Shown piece by piece: positions 33,748 through 42,047 of a stretch of 45,148 nt of DNA; the first letter of the stretch is position 1; each line of letters begins with the position of its first letter. The notes beneath the pieces are model-generated. The model was given only the letters and a program-made list of their open reading frames with translations, did not search any database and was not told the origin of the DNA. The stretch spans positions 1 to 45,148 of the forward strand of contig JAKAXK010000008.1 of the NCBI GenBank assembly GCA_021827145.1. Reading direction: 5' to 3'. This DNA is from Pseudomonadota bacterium (GTDB lineage Bacteria; Pseudomonadota; Gammaproteobacteria; Acidiferrobacterales; Acidiferrobacteraceae). Position numbers and translations under genes: made by a program.

Positions 33748-34181
33748 TGGTCCCCACCCAAGGCCTGAGCCAAGGCGAGCAGACGCCGGCCCGCGCCCGT
33801 ATCCGCCTTGTGCGCGGCGGTCACCGCGGCATGGTAACCGGTCAGGAACGCGGGCAGGGCGCGCGCGAGGATGGGCTTCCGGAGCCGCGAGACACGCGCA
33901 AGCTCCCAGTGGGCGGCCAGACCGCGATGCGGGTCGGCGCTACAGACCCGCGCCGCCCATACCCGCGTCCCCGCCTCCTCCTCGTGGGCACGCACGGCGA
34001 GACAAAAGGCCTTACGTCCGGCACCGATCCCGACGAATGGGCCCTGGTACTCGACCTCGAGGGCCGGCGCGATCTGGCCGAGGATACGGCCAAGCCGCGC
34101 CAAGGCGTCATCCAGGGCCTGGTCCGGCCGTCGCTCGGGACCCTGGGCATGATCGCGCAACACCACAAGAAACGATTCCAT
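33744..34181 (-). CDS. Hypothetical protein upstream of the ABC ATPase
   Basis: The product is 145 aa from the ATG at 34181, preceded by GGGGGTG. I do not recognise a family. The sequence starts MESFLVVLRDHAQGPERRPDQALDDALARLG and has a middle strand region EVEYQGPFVGIGAGRKAFCLAVRAHEEE, then an Ala- and Arg-rich helical end. No signal peptide or membrane span is present, so it should be cytoplasmic. The 4-base overlap with the ABC ATPase gene indicates one operon. It is divergent from kdsD. Its role may be accessory to the exporter. Confidence 0.6.
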   Translation of the reverse strand: MESFLVVLRDHAQGPERRPDQALDDALARLGRILGQIAPALEVEYQGPFVGIGAGRKAFCLAVRAHEEEAGTRVWAARVCSADPHRGLAAHWELARVSRLRKPILARALPAFLTGYHAAVTAAHKADTGAGRRLLALAQALGGDH

Positions 34182-34253
34182 GACACCCCCGACAATAAGT
34201 GGGCCATTATAGTCTTTTTGTGGGATCGTGGGCGTGGGCGGGTCATTTTTCGC

Positions 34254-34259
34254 TATAAT
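34254..34259 (+). promoter_or_regulatory. -10 element of the kds-lpt operon with start codon at the transcript start
   Basis: A perfect TATAAT lies only seven bases before the ATG at 34267, so a transcript from it would be leaderless. No Shine-Dalgarno is visible and the -35 region is poor. A second transcript from further upstream is possible. Confidence 0.45.
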
Positions 34260-34266
34260 GCGCGCC

Positions 34267-35268
34267 ATGACACCTCATGGTCCCTTACGCCCCGACCCGG
34301 CCCCCGACGCCCTGATCGCGCTCGGCCGGCGGGTCCTCGCCCTGGAGGCCGAAACCCTGTCGGTGCTCGCTCAGGGGCTCGACGAATCCTTTGCGGATGC
34401 CTGCCGGCTGCTGTTTTCCTGCCGCGGCCGCGTGGTCGTGGTCGGGATGGGCAAATCAGGACATATCGGCGGCAAGATCGCCGCCACCCTCGCCAGCACC
34501 GGCACGCCGGCCTTCTTCGTACACCCGGGCGAGGCGAGCCACGGCGACCTCGGCATGATCACCCCCGAGGATGTAGTGCTGGCCATCTCCCACTCCGGGG
34601 AGACCGCCGAGATCCTCACGATATTACCGATCATAAAGCGCATGGGCGTCCGGCTTCTGGCGATGACCGGCGCCCCTGATTCGAGTCTCGCGCAGCAGGC
34701 CGATGTCCACCTCCCGGTGGCGGTGGCCAAGGAGGCCTGCCCGCTCGACCTCGCACCAACCGCAAGCACGACCGCGGCCCTCGCCATGGGCGACGCACTC
34801 GCCATCGCCCTCTATGAGACACACGGCTTCACCCCGGAAGACTTCGCACGATCCCATCCGGGCGGGCGTCTGGGGCGGCGCCTGCTCGTGTACATAGCCG
34901 ACATCATGCATACTGGCGAACGGATACCGCAGGTCCCGGCAAGCGCCTCCCTGCAGGAGGCCCTCCTGGAGATGAGCGGCAAGGGGCTGGGCATGACCGC
35001 CGTGGTCGATACCGACCAGCGGCTGTGCGGCATCTTCACAGACGGTGATCTGCGCCGCGCCTTGAATCGCGGCGTCGACGTCTATAAGGCGCGGATTGAC
35101 GAGGTCATGACGCGCCACCCGAAAACCGCCCAGGCCGATCACTTGGCAGCGGAGCTCGTTCCGACGATGCGCGCGCACAACATCAGCGGCCTTTTCGTCG
35201 TGGATAGCGACCATAGGATCGTGGGGGCACTCAATATGCACGACCTTTTGCGGGCGGGCGTCGTATGA
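34267..35268 (+). CDS. kdsD: D-arabinose 5-phosphate isomerase
   Basis: The product is 333 aa from the ATG at 34267. KdsD converts ribulose 5-phosphate to arabinose 5-phosphate for KDO of lipopolysaccharide. The SIS domain has VVVVGMGKSGHIGGKIAATLASTGTPAFFVHPGEASHGDLGMI and AISHSGETAEI; a linker with HPGGRLGRRLL precedes two CBS domains (DIMHTGERIP, DEVMTRHPKTAQ). All are diagnostic. It begins a plus-strand operon, and its stop overlaps kdsC (ATGA). In E. coli the same gene follows the calcium antiporter yrbG and mla; neither yrbG nor mla is adjacent here. Confidence 0.96.
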   Translation: MTPHGPLRPDPAPDALIALGRRVLALEAETLSVLAQGLDESFADACRLLFSCRGRVVVVGMGKSGHIGGKIAATLASTGTPAFFVHPGEASHGDLGMITPEDVVLAISHSGETAEILTILPIIKRMGVRLLAMTGAPDSSLAQQADVHLPVAVAKEACPLDLAPTASTTAALAMGDALAIALYETHGFTPEDFARSHPGGRLGRRLLVYIADIMHTGERIPQVPASASLQEALLEMSGKGLGMTAVVDTDQRLCGIFTDGDLRRALNRGVDVYKARIDEVMTRHPKTAQADHLAAELVPTMRAHNISGLFVVDSDHRIVGALNMHDLLRAGVV

Positions 35269-35846
35269 AGGATGCGACCACGGACGGGGATGGTCGCGCC
35301 GCGGAGGCCATTGCGCGGGCGAAGACCGTCCGTCTGCTGCTGCTCGATGTCGACGGCGTACTCACCGACGGGCGACTGTTCCTGAGCGACTCCGGCGAGG
35401 AGATCAAGGCCTTCCACAGCCGCGACGGACACGGCATCAAGATGCTGATCGCAAGCGGGGTCCGTGTGGGCCTGGTGACGGGCCGCAGCTCGCGCGTCGT
35501 TCAGCGGCGCGCGGACGATCTCGGTATCACCCTCCTGGTCCAGGGATGTCACGACAAACGCGCGGCGGTGGGCCGCCTGCTGACCGATGAGGCCGTGGCG
35601 GCGTCCGAGGCGGCATTCATGGGGGATGACGTCATCGATCTGCCGGCCATGGAGGCCGTGGGCCTTGCGGTCGCCGTGGCCGACGCGCATCCGCTGGTGC
35701 GCGCCCGCGCGCATTGGGTCACGGAACAAAAAGGAGGACTTGGGGCGGTGCGCGAGCTTTGCGAACTCATCATGCGCGCCCAGGGGACGCTGGATGCACA
35801 ACTGGGGCGTGCCTATGAGGGCGAGTGTTCATGGGCCGGTGGCTAA
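35265..35846 (+). CDS. kdsC: KDO 8-phosphate phosphatase
   Basis: The product is 193 aa. KdsC is a HAD-superfamily phosphatase that releases free KDO. The motif LLLLDVDGVLTDGRLFLSDSGEEIKAFHSRDGHGIKML holds the catalytic Asp pair. LVTGRSSRVVQRRADDLGI, the QGCHDKR segment and the MGDDVIDLPAME metal motif are intact. It is tetrameric in relatives. The gene overlaps kdsD by 4 bases and lptC by 16. Confidence 0.96.
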   Translation: MKDATTDGDGRAAEAIARAKTVRLLLLDVDGVLTDGRLFLSDSGEEIKAFHSRDGHGIKMLIASGVRVGLVTGRSSRVVQRRADDLGITLLVQGCHDKRAAVGRLLTDEAVAASEAAFMGDDVIDLPAMEAVGLAVAVADAHPLVRARAHWVTEQKGGLGAVRELCELIMRAQGTLDAQLGRAYEGECSWAGG

Positions 35847-36265
35847 GCCGCTTCCTGATGCTGACTGGCTTATTGCTCTTCTCCGGCCTCTTCTGGTGGC
35901 TTCCGGAGGCACTGGTGCGCCCCGCCTTGAACCTGACCAACGTCGCCCCCGCGCGTCCCGACTACTACATCAACCATGCCGAACTCACCGCCATGAACCG
36001 CCATGGTCGGCCACGCTTCATCCTCACGGCCGAACGCCTGGTGCACTTCTCGCGCGGCAAGCGCACCTTGCTCATCAAGCCGCGCCTGACGCAATTCGGC
36101 AAACATACGGTGACCACGACCATCGCCCGCAAGGGTTATGTGTCCCCCCATGGCCACATCCTGACCATGCGCGGCGGCGTACGCGTCTTCCGCGGAGCCA
36201 CGCAGGGGATGGGACCGGCCGACGTGCGCACGCATACCCTCACAGTCCATCTCACGCGCTCATGA
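35831..36265 (+). CDS. lptC: LPS export protein LptC
   Basis: The product is 144 aa from the ATG at 35831; GTG at 35825 is an alternative. LptC has a single N-terminal membrane helix (WLSRFLMLTGLLLFSGLFWWL) and a periplasmic beta-jellyroll that passes lipopolysaccharide from LptBFG to LptA. RPDYYINHAELTAMNRHGRPRFILTAERLVHF and the repeating strands to RGGVRVFRG fit the family. LptC sequences are poorly conserved; its place between kdsC and lptA is the strongest support. It overlaps both neighbours. Confidence 0.88.
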   Translation: MGRWLSRFLMLTGLLLFSGLFWWLPEALVRPALNLTNVAPARPDYYINHAELTAMNRHGRPRFILTAERLVHFSRGKRTLLIKPRLTQFGKHTVTTTIARKGYVSPHGHILTMRGGVRVFRGATQGMGPADVRTHTLTVHLTRS

Positions 36266-36765
36266 AGACCTTCCTTGCGGCCCTGTTGGCGATGAGCACC
36301 CTCGGCGCCACGGCCTACGCCCATGTCCGCCAACTCGCGCAGCCCGTAAGTGTGCGCGCCGACAGTATCCAGGTCGATGAGCACACCGGACTGAGCACCT
36401 ATCGCGGCCATGTACGCATCGTGCAAAATGGCATCACGGTCCGCGCCGATGTGGTCCGTGTGCGCTCGCTGCGCGGCAAGCTCCTCTGGATACACGCGCA
36501 CGGGGCGCCCTTGCATATGGAGGACCAGAACACACGCGGGCTTCCGCTCTTTGGCACCGCACGCGCCATGGACTTCGAGGCCGTCCCGAACGAGGTCACC
36601 TTGACCGGCGCGGTGGTCTTTCGGCAAGGCGTCAACGTCCTGCATGGACATATCGTGCATTACTACGCGCGGTCGCAGCGTATAACAGCGGTGCGCGGCC
36701 ACCGAAGGGTACGGGCCCGCATCGTTCCCCACACACGCAAGCCCACATCGGGATCGAAGCCATGA
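36262..36765 (+). CDS. lptA: LPS transport periplasmic protein LptA
   Basis: The product is 167 aa from the ATG at 36262, which overlaps the lptC stop by 4 bases. A signal peptide ([19 protein letters not shown]) leads to a periplasmic OstA-like jellyroll: [75 protein letters not shown]. LptA oligomers form the bridge for lipopolysaccharide across the periplasm to LptD. It overlaps lptB by 4 bases. Confidence 0.93.
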   Translation: MKTFLAALLAMSTLGATAYAHVRQLAQPVSVRADSIQVDEHTGLSTYRGHVRIVQNGITVRADVVRVRSLRGKLLWIHAHGAPLHMEDQNTRGLPLFGTARAMDFEAVPNEVTLTGAVVFRQGVNVLHGHIVHYYARSQRITAVRGHRRVRARIVPHTRKPTSGSKP

Positions 36766-37487
36766 GCACGCTCGCGGCGACCCATCTGTCCAAGGCCTAC
36801 AAGGGCCGACAGGTCGTCAAGGACGTGAGTCTCGCCGTGAACGCGGGCGAGGTCGTGGGCCTACTCGGACCCAACGGTGCCGGAAAGACCACCTGCTTCT
36901 ACATGATGATCGGGCTGGTCCGCAAAGATCAGGGGCGCATACTCCTGGACGACACCGATATCGGAGACGCGCCCATGCACAAGCGTGCCAAGCTGGGCGT
37001 GGGCTATCTGCCGCAGGAAGCCTCAGTGTTCCGCAAGCTCACGGTCGAGGACAATATCCTCGCCATACTCGAGACCGTGGAGGGCCTGGACGACGCCTCC
37101 CGCAAGGCGCGCCTGGAGCAGCTGTTGCAGGACCTGCACATCGCGGATCGACGCAAGACCCTCGGTATGAGCCTGTCGGGGGGCGAACGACGACGCGTCG
37201 AGATCGCCCGGGCGCTCGCCACCAAACCGCGCTTCATGCTGCTCGACGAACCCTTCGCCGGTGTCGACCCGATCTCGGTCATCGACATCCAGGCCCATAT
37301 ATCCCACCTGCGGACCCTCGGTATCGGGGTCCTCATCACCGACCATAATGTGCGCGAGACGCTCAAAATCTGCGATCGCGCCTATATCATCAATGACGGC
37401 CACGTCCTGGCCTCCGGGGACCCGGCTTCGGTCCTCGCCAACTCGGACGTCAGACGCGTCTATCTCGGCGAGAGCTTCGTCCTCTAG
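36762..37487 (+). CDS. lptB: LPS export ATPase LptB
   Basis: The product is 241 aa, the cytoplasmic ATPase of LptB2FG. Walker A is [17 protein letters not shown], the Q-loop is in [21 protein letters not shown], the signature [16 protein letters not shown], Walker [14 protein letters not shown] and the His-loop [10 protein letters not shown]. The C-terminal [13 protein letters not shown] is typical of LptB. Its position between lptA and rpoN is conserved in many proteobacteria. lptF and lptG are not in the window. Confidence 0.97.
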   Translation: MSTLAATHLSKAYKGRQVVKDVSLAVNAGEVVGLLGPNGAGKTTCFYMMIGLVRKDQGRILLDDTDIGDAPMHKRAKLGVGYLPQEASVFRKLTVEDNILAILETVEGLDDASRKARLEQLLQDLHIADRRKTLGMSLSGGERRRVEIARALATKPRFMLLDEPFAGVDPISVIDIQAHISHLRTLGIGVLITDHNVRETLKICDRAYIINDGHVLASGDPASVLANSDVRRVYLGESFVL

Positions 37488-37539
37488 GCCGCTGTTCTGG
37501 AAAGGGCGGGAATGGACTAAACTAGATTCCAGGCACCGT

Positions 37540-38985
37540 ATGAAGCAGACACTCGACCTCAGAATTGGGCAACACCTCACGATCACGCCCCAGCTGCAGC
37601 AGGCGATCCGTCTGTTGCAGCTGTCGTCGATAGAGTTGGAGCAGGAAATACGCGAGATCCTCGAGAAAAATCCCCTTCTCGAGGAAAACGAGCAGGCCGA
37701 TGGCGAGGGGATGACCTCAGCCGAAGAACTTGCCGAGGCCGCCCCGGAGGCGCCCGCGGACGCAGCCGACGGGGATGGAGACGGCGAAGGGGATCCGGCC
37801 GAACTCGACTGGGAGGGCGGTCTCGAGACAAGCGCCTCGAACTCGGGAACCGGCGACGAAGACGGCGACACGAACTTCGAGGCACGCAACAGCCACCCGA
37901 CCAGCCTCAGAGACCACCTCCTCTGGCAGCTCCAAATGACACCCTTTACGGATCGCGACCAGCTGATCGCGGTCGCCATCATCGACGCGGTGGACGAAGA
38001 CGGCTATTTCGTGGGCGGCGTGGACGATATCCTCGCGACCCTGCCCAACCTCGAAATGACCCCGGACGAGGTGGAAGCCGTCTTACACCATGTCCAAAAC
38101 TTCGACCCGGTCGGGGTCGCCGCACGCGATCTGGGGGAGTGCCTGGATCTCCAGCTACGCCGCCTGGACCCAGACACACCCTACCGGGACGCGGCGCGAA
38201 TACTCGCCTGCCCGACCCATCTGAAACTCCTCGGGCAACGCGATTTCAAGGAGCTCAAGCGCCTCACGCGATTCGACTCGGAAACCTTGGCGGAGGCCAT
38301 GACCCTGCTGAAGAGCATGAATCCGCGGCCCGGATCGCTGATATCGACCTCACCCAGCGCTTATGTCGTGCCCGAGATCCTGGTAAAAAAACGGCGCGGC
38401 AGCTGGCGCGCGGATCTGAATGTCGCGGCCATGCCGAGATTACGCATCAACAGTCAGTATGAGTGCCTGATCCAACGCGGCCGAGGATCGGCGCAGGATC
38501 GTTTTCTGCACGACCACCTCCAGGAAGCGCGCTGGTTCCTGAAAAGCCTGCAAAGCCGCAACGAGACTCTCCTCAAAGTGGCGCGCGTCATCGTCGATCG
38601 GCAGCGCGGATTCTTCGACCACGGACCCGAGGCCATGCGGCCTTTGGTCTTGCACGATGTGGCGGGCGAGGTCGGGATGCATGAATCCACAGTCTCACGG
38701 GTCACCACCAATAAATACATGATGACGCCGCGCGGTATTTTCGAGCTCAAGTACTTTTTCTCGAGCCATGTGGGCACTGCGGATGGCGGGACCTGCTCGG
38801 CGACCGCGATCCGATCCCTCATTCGCAAGATTGTGGAGACCGAGCCGCCGGATCGACCGATTAGTGATAGCAAGATCGCCGATATGCTTTTGGAGCAAGG
38901 CATTAATATCGCAAGGAGAACCATAGCCAAGTACCGGGAGTCACTCAACATCCCCCCGTCCAGTCAACGCAAATCGCTCGTCTAA
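37540..38985 (+). CDS. rpoN: RNA polymerase sigma-54 factor
   Basis: The product is 481 aa (E. coli 477). Region I is MKQTLDLRIGQHLTITPQLQQAIRLLQLSSIELEQEIREILEKNPLLEE, which contacts activator ATPases. An acidic region II runs to about residue 125, followed by the core-binding domain (DPVGVAARDLGECL, LKSMNPRPGSLIS). The DNA-binding part is DVAGEVGMHESTVSRVTTNKYMMTPRGIFELKYFF, and the C-terminal RpoN box ARRTIAKYRESLNIPPSSQRK recognises the -24 element. No sigma-54 activator gene is nearby. Confidence 0.97.
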   Translation: MKQTLDLRIGQHLTITPQLQQAIRLLQLSSIELEQEIREILEKNPLLEENEQADGEGMTSAEELAEAAPEAPADAADGDGDGEGDPAELDWEGGLETSASNSGTGDEDGDTNFEARNSHPTSLRDHLLWQLQMTPFTDRDQLIAVAIIDAVDEDGYFVGGVDDILATLPNLEMTPDEVEAVLHHVQNFDPVGVAARDLGECLDLQLRRLDPDTPYRDAARILACPTHLKLLGQRDFKELKRLTRFDSETLAEAMTLLKSMNPRPGSLISTSPSAYVVPEILVKKRRGSWRADLNVAAMPRLRINSQYECLIQRGRGSAQDRFLHDHLQEARWFLKSLQSRNETLLKVARVIVDRQRGFFDHGPEAMRPLVLHDVAGEVGMHESTVSRVTTNKYMMTPRGIFELKYFFSSHVGTADGGTCSATAIRSLIRKIVETEPPDRPISDSKIADMLLEQGINIARRTIAKYRESLNIPPSSQRKSLV

Positions 38986-39007
38986 GCCATATATAAAGGG
39001 GAATCTT

Positions 39008-39307
39008 ATGGATATCACGGTCAGCGGACAGCAAATCGAGATCACCGCCCCGTTACGCGATTATGCCCTCGAGAAGGTGGGGCGCATTCAACGGCATTTC
39101 GACCACGCGATCGCCGCGGATGTCGTCTTGCATGTGGAGAAGAAGCGCTACAGCGCGGAGGCCAACATTCGCACCAAAGGGGCTGTCATCCATGCCGATG
39201 CCGTCGGCGGCGACATGTACGCTGCCATCGACCTGCTCACGGACAAGCTCGACCGACAAGTGCTCCGTCACAAAGAGAAGGTGATGGATCAGCACAGGCC
39301 CGGATAG
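39008..39307 (+). CDS. hpf: Ribosome hibernation promoting factor, short form
   Basis: The product is 99 aa. HPF binds the 30S decoding centre in stationary phase and stabilises dormant 100S ribosomes. MDITVSGQQIEITAPLRDYALEKVGRIQRHFDHAIAADVVLHVEKKRYSAEANI and GGDMYAAIDLLTDKLDRQVLRHKEKV fit the short S30AE/HPF family. AAGGGG stands seven bases before the ATG. It follows rpoN by 22 bases, the usual order. ptsN, which normally comes next, is absent. Confidence 0.95.
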   Translation: MDITVSGQQIEITAPLRDYALEKVGRIQRHFDHAIAADVVLHVEKKRYSAEANIRTKGAVIHADAVGGDMYAAIDLLTDKLDRQVLRHKEKVMDQHRPG

Positions 39308-39400
39308 ATCCGCCGGACGCCCGGATCCAGCCACTGACCGTGGACGTCTCGCCCGCAATAGCGCGGGGCTATATACTGACCGGATAAGGGGCCGACGCAT

Positions 39401-39427
39401 GCCTAGGCGGCCAAGGGCCGCCTAGGC
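39401..39427 (+). other. Perfect 12-bp stem-loop between hpf and hprK
   Basis: GCCTAGGCGGCC (39401-39412) pairs with GGCCGCCTAGGC (39416-39427) around a 3-base AAG loop. No T-run follows (CTTGCACCG), so it may be an attenuator, mRNA stability element or protein site rather than a simple terminator. It sits in the 158-bp gap where ptsN would be expected; the gap holds no gene. Confidence 0.7.
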
Positions 39428-39465
39428 CTTGCACCGGGCGTGGAGCGGACGGACGAGCGGGTGCC

Positions 39466-40413
39466 ATGAGTACCATACTGACTGCCCAAGACGTATACGA
39501 CGCACAGCGCGAGACGCTCAAGCTCGCGTGGGAATCCGGTAAAGCGGGGGCAAGTCGTCTGCTGGAGCTCGCCACGGCCCGATTTCCGGGCATGGCCCTC
39601 GTCGGGCACCTCAATTTCGTCCACCCTAACCGTGTGCAGGTCATCGGCGTCAACGAAACCGCCTACCTCGACGAACACATCACGCCTGAGGCACGCAAAG
39701 TCGCCCTGACCGAACTCTTCGGCTCGCCGTCGTCGGCCATCGTCATCGTAGCGAACGGCCAGGCGATCCCCAAGGGGATGCGCGAGGCCGCGGACGCCCT
39801 GGCCATGCCGCTCTTGAGTTCGGCCCTGCCGAGCCCTCGCGTCATTCATGACCTCCAGTTCTATCTGGCGCGCGCGCTCGCGGAACGCGAAATTCTCCAC
39901 GGCGTGTTCATGGAAGTCATGGGGCTCGGGGTGTTCCTGACTGGCGAAAGCGGTATCGGAAAAAGCGAACTCGCGCTCGAGCTTCTCAGTCGCGGCCACC
40001 GACTGATCGCCGATGACGCCTGTGAATTCTTTCGGATCGGCCCCGACGCCCTCCAGGGGCGCTGCCCGGACATGCTGTGCGATTTTCTGGAGGTCCGTGG
40101 GCTTGGCATCTTGAATATCCGCGCCATGTTCGGCGAGACCGCCGTGCGTCACGAAAAGACCCTGCACCTCATCGTGCGGCTCAAAGACTACGCCACCCAC
40201 CCCAAATCGGAGATCGATAGGCTGCAAGCGGAGCAAAAGACGCGATCCATATTAGGCATAGAGGTTGCCGAGGTAGCGCTCTTCGTGGCCCCCGGGCGCA
40301 ATCTCGCGGTGCTCGTGGAGGTCGCGACCCGCGGCCATATCTTGCGACGCCGAGGCATCAATGCCCTCGAGGACTTCATGCGCCGACAAAGCCTGGCCAT
40401 GAAATCGCCATGA
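39466..40413 (+). CDS. hprK: HPr kinase/phosphorylase
   Basis: The product is 315 aa. HprK/P phosphorylates HPr on a serine and reverses this, adjusting the phosphorelay to energy state. The N-terminal regulatory half is followed by the P-loop LTGESGIGKSELALELLSRGHRLIADDACEF and the HprK signature LEVRGLGILNIRAMFGE. The C-terminal region is intact. HPr downstream keeps the target serine (NAKSIMG), so this regulation is likely to work. The stop overlaps rapZ by 4 bases. Confidence 0.95.
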   Translation: MSTILTAQDVYDAQRETLKLAWESGKAGASRLLELATARFPGMALVGHLNFVHPNRVQVIGVNETAYLDEHITPEARKVALTELFGSPSSAIVIVANGQAIPKGMREAADALAMPLLSSALPSPRVIHDLQFYLARALAEREILHGVFMEVMGLGVFLTGESGIGKSELALELLSRGHRLIADDACEFFRIGPDALQGRCPDMLCDFLEVRGLGILNIRAMFGETAVRHEKTLHLIVRLKDYATHPKSEIDRLQAEQKTRSILGIEVAEVALFVAPGRNLAVLVEVATRGHILRRRGINALEDFMRRQSLAMKSP

Positions 40414-41282
40414 GCTTCATCATCATAAGCGGCCTATCAGGCTCCGGAAAGAGTATCGCCCTCCAGGCCCTGGAAGACGTCGGCTTCTACTGCATCGACA
40501 ACCTTCCGGCGGCGCTCCTGCCGCATTTCGCGCAACAAATGAATACCATGCGGGCAGAATTTTCCGACATCGCTATCGGCATCGACGCCCGCAACCGCCT
40601 GTTTCTTGATGACGCCCCCATGAATCTAGAGAGGCTTCGGGCGCTCGGCGTCGATTACCGGATCATCTTTCTCGAGGCCGAAGAGGCGGTGCTCATGAAG
40701 CGCTTCAAGGAGACGCGCCGCAGGCACCCCTTGACCGACAACAAGACCCCGCTCCTCGAGAGCATACGGCTCGAAAAGGCCCGCCTCGAACCGCTGTCGT
40801 CGTCCTGCACCCGGCGCATCGACACCACACACACAAGCGCGCAGCAGTTGCGTCAACTCGTCTACGAGTTCGCGCGTGGCGCCAGCACCCGAGGCATCAC
40901 GCTGCTCTTCGAGTCCTTCGGCTTCAAGCACGGCACGCCGCTCGATGCCGACTACGTCTTCGATGTACGCTGTCTCCCCAACCCCTATTGGGAACAGGGG
41001 CTACGCGGACTCACCGGCCGCGACCCGGCGGTGGCGGCCTTCCTCGAGCGCCACCCGGAGGTCGCGGCGATGCAGGAGCATATCGGCGACTTTCTGGCGC
41101 GGTGGCTACCAGGCTTCGAACAGGAAAACCGCAGTTATCTGACCGTAGCGATCGGCTGCACAGGGGGCCAGCATCGCTCGGTGTATCTGACCGAAAAACT
41201 TGCGGCCCATTTTCGCAAACAAGGCATCAATACCCAGATTCGACACCGGGAACTCACCGAGGGCCTGTCGGCGGCATCGTAA
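40410..41282 (+). CDS. rapZ: RNase adaptor RapZ (YvcJ-like GTPase/ATPase)
   Basis: The product is 290 aa. RapZ has an N-terminal P-loop, SGLSGSGKSIALQALEDVGFYCIDNLPAALLPHF, and a C-terminal domain with TLLFESFGFKHGTPLDADYVFDVRCLPNPYW and AIGCTGGQHRSVYLTEKL. In E. coli it binds the small RNA GlmZ and directs RNase E, tuning amino-sugar synthesis. In many proteobacteria it is kept next to the PTS-like genes, as here. It overlaps hprK by 4 bases. Confidence 0.96.
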   Translation: MSFIIISGLSGSGKSIALQALEDVGFYCIDNLPAALLPHFAQQMNTMRAEFSDIAIGIDARNRLFLDDAPMNLERLRALGVDYRIIFLEAEEAVLMKRFKETRRRHPLTDNKTPLLESIRLEKARLEPLSSSCTRRIDTTHTSAQQLRQLVYEFARGASTRGITLLFESFGFKHGTPLDADYVFDVRCLPNPYWEQGLRGLTGRDPAVAAFLERHPEVAAMQEHIGDFLARWLPGFEQENRSYLTVAIGCTGGQHRSVYLTEKLAAHFRKQGINTQIRHRELTEGLSAAS

Positions 41283-41368
41283 GCGCAACGGGCCCTAAGG
41301 CCTATGGTCTGCCCTCCGGCACACATGGGGTGGGGTCAGACAAAGAACAATGGAGGGTATTTGGTTTC

Positions 41369-41791
41369 ATGATAGGATTGCTAGTATTGGCACAAAAGGA
41401 TGTCGCCTTCGGCCTCCTTGAGGCGGTGGATCACGTCCTGGGCCAGCGACCGCCCGCGTTGGCGACCTTTCCGGTACATTACGAAACGCCGCCGGATGAA
41501 CTCGGGGTCGCGCTCTCCAAGGCGATCCGCACCATCGACGAAGGCGACGGCGTCCTCATTCTCGCGGACATCTACGGAGCCACCCACATCAATGTCGCGT
41601 GCCGACTGCTCGCGCGCCATAGGGTGGAGCTCGTTACTGGGCTCAATCTCCCGATGTTGATCCGAGTATTGAACTATCGCGAGCTCCCGCTCGACGACCT
41701 CATAGGCAAGGCCTTGAGTGGCGGCATGGAAGGGATCGTCTGTGCAACGGAATTTTGCCTCTTGGATAACGCCAGACATGAAGTGCGTTGA
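41369..41791 (+). CDS. Mannose-family PTS EIIA-like protein lacking the active-site histidine
   Basis: The product is 140 aa from the ATG at 41369. The fold fits EIIA-Man: MIGLLVLAQKDVAFGLLEAVDHVLG, GVLILADIYGATHINVACRLL, VELVTGLNLPMLIRVLNYR. In the family the first strand ends in T-H-G, where the His (His10 in E. coli ManX) takes the phosphate; here the same place reads A-Q-K (Gln9, codon CAA). The supporting Asp (ADIYG) is present, but GGTPxN has become GATHIN. So it should not accept phosphate in the usual way. It lies in the canonical place between rapZ and HPr and overlaps ptsH by 14 bases, so it is probably expressed and may act as a binding or regulatory protein. Confidence 0.88.
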   Translation: MIGLLVLAQKDVAFGLLEAVDHVLGQRPPALATFPVHYETPPDELGVALSKAIRTIDEGDGVLILADIYGATHINVACRLLARHRVELVTGLNLPMLIRVLNYRELPLDDLIGKALSGGMEGIVCATEFCLLDNARHEVR

Positions 41792-42047
41792 AGTCATCGT
41801 CATCAACAAACTCGGCATGCACGCCCGGGCCTCGGCAAAGCTCGTCAGTCTCGCGTCGTCGTTCACGTCGACCATCACCGTGACCCGCGATGGGCGTAGC
41901 GTAAACGCCAAGAGCATCATGGGCATTATGATGCTGGCGGCAGGACAAGGCTCCACTCTCAAAATCTGCGCCGAAGGTGCCGATGAGGCCGAGGCCGGTG
42001 TGGCCCTTAGCCGCTTGATCGAACATAGGTTTGGGGAAGAGTCCTGA
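41778..42047 (+). CDS. ptsH: Phosphocarrier protein HPr
   Basis: The product is 89 aa. The histidine phosphorylation site is intact in NKLGMHARASAKLV (His near residue 15), and the HprK target serine is in VNAKSIMGIMMLAAGQGS (Ser46 equivalent). HPr takes phosphate from EI and passes it to EIIA proteins; with hprK present it is probably a regulatory device rather than for sugar import. No sugar permease (EIIB or EIIC) is in the window. The start lies in the EIIA 3' end, and its stop overlaps ptsI (TGATG). Confidence 0.95.
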   Translation: MKCVEVIVINKLGMHARASAKLVSLASSFTSTITVTRDGRSVNAKSIMGIMMLAAGQGSTLKICAEGADEAEAGVALSRLIEHRFGEES

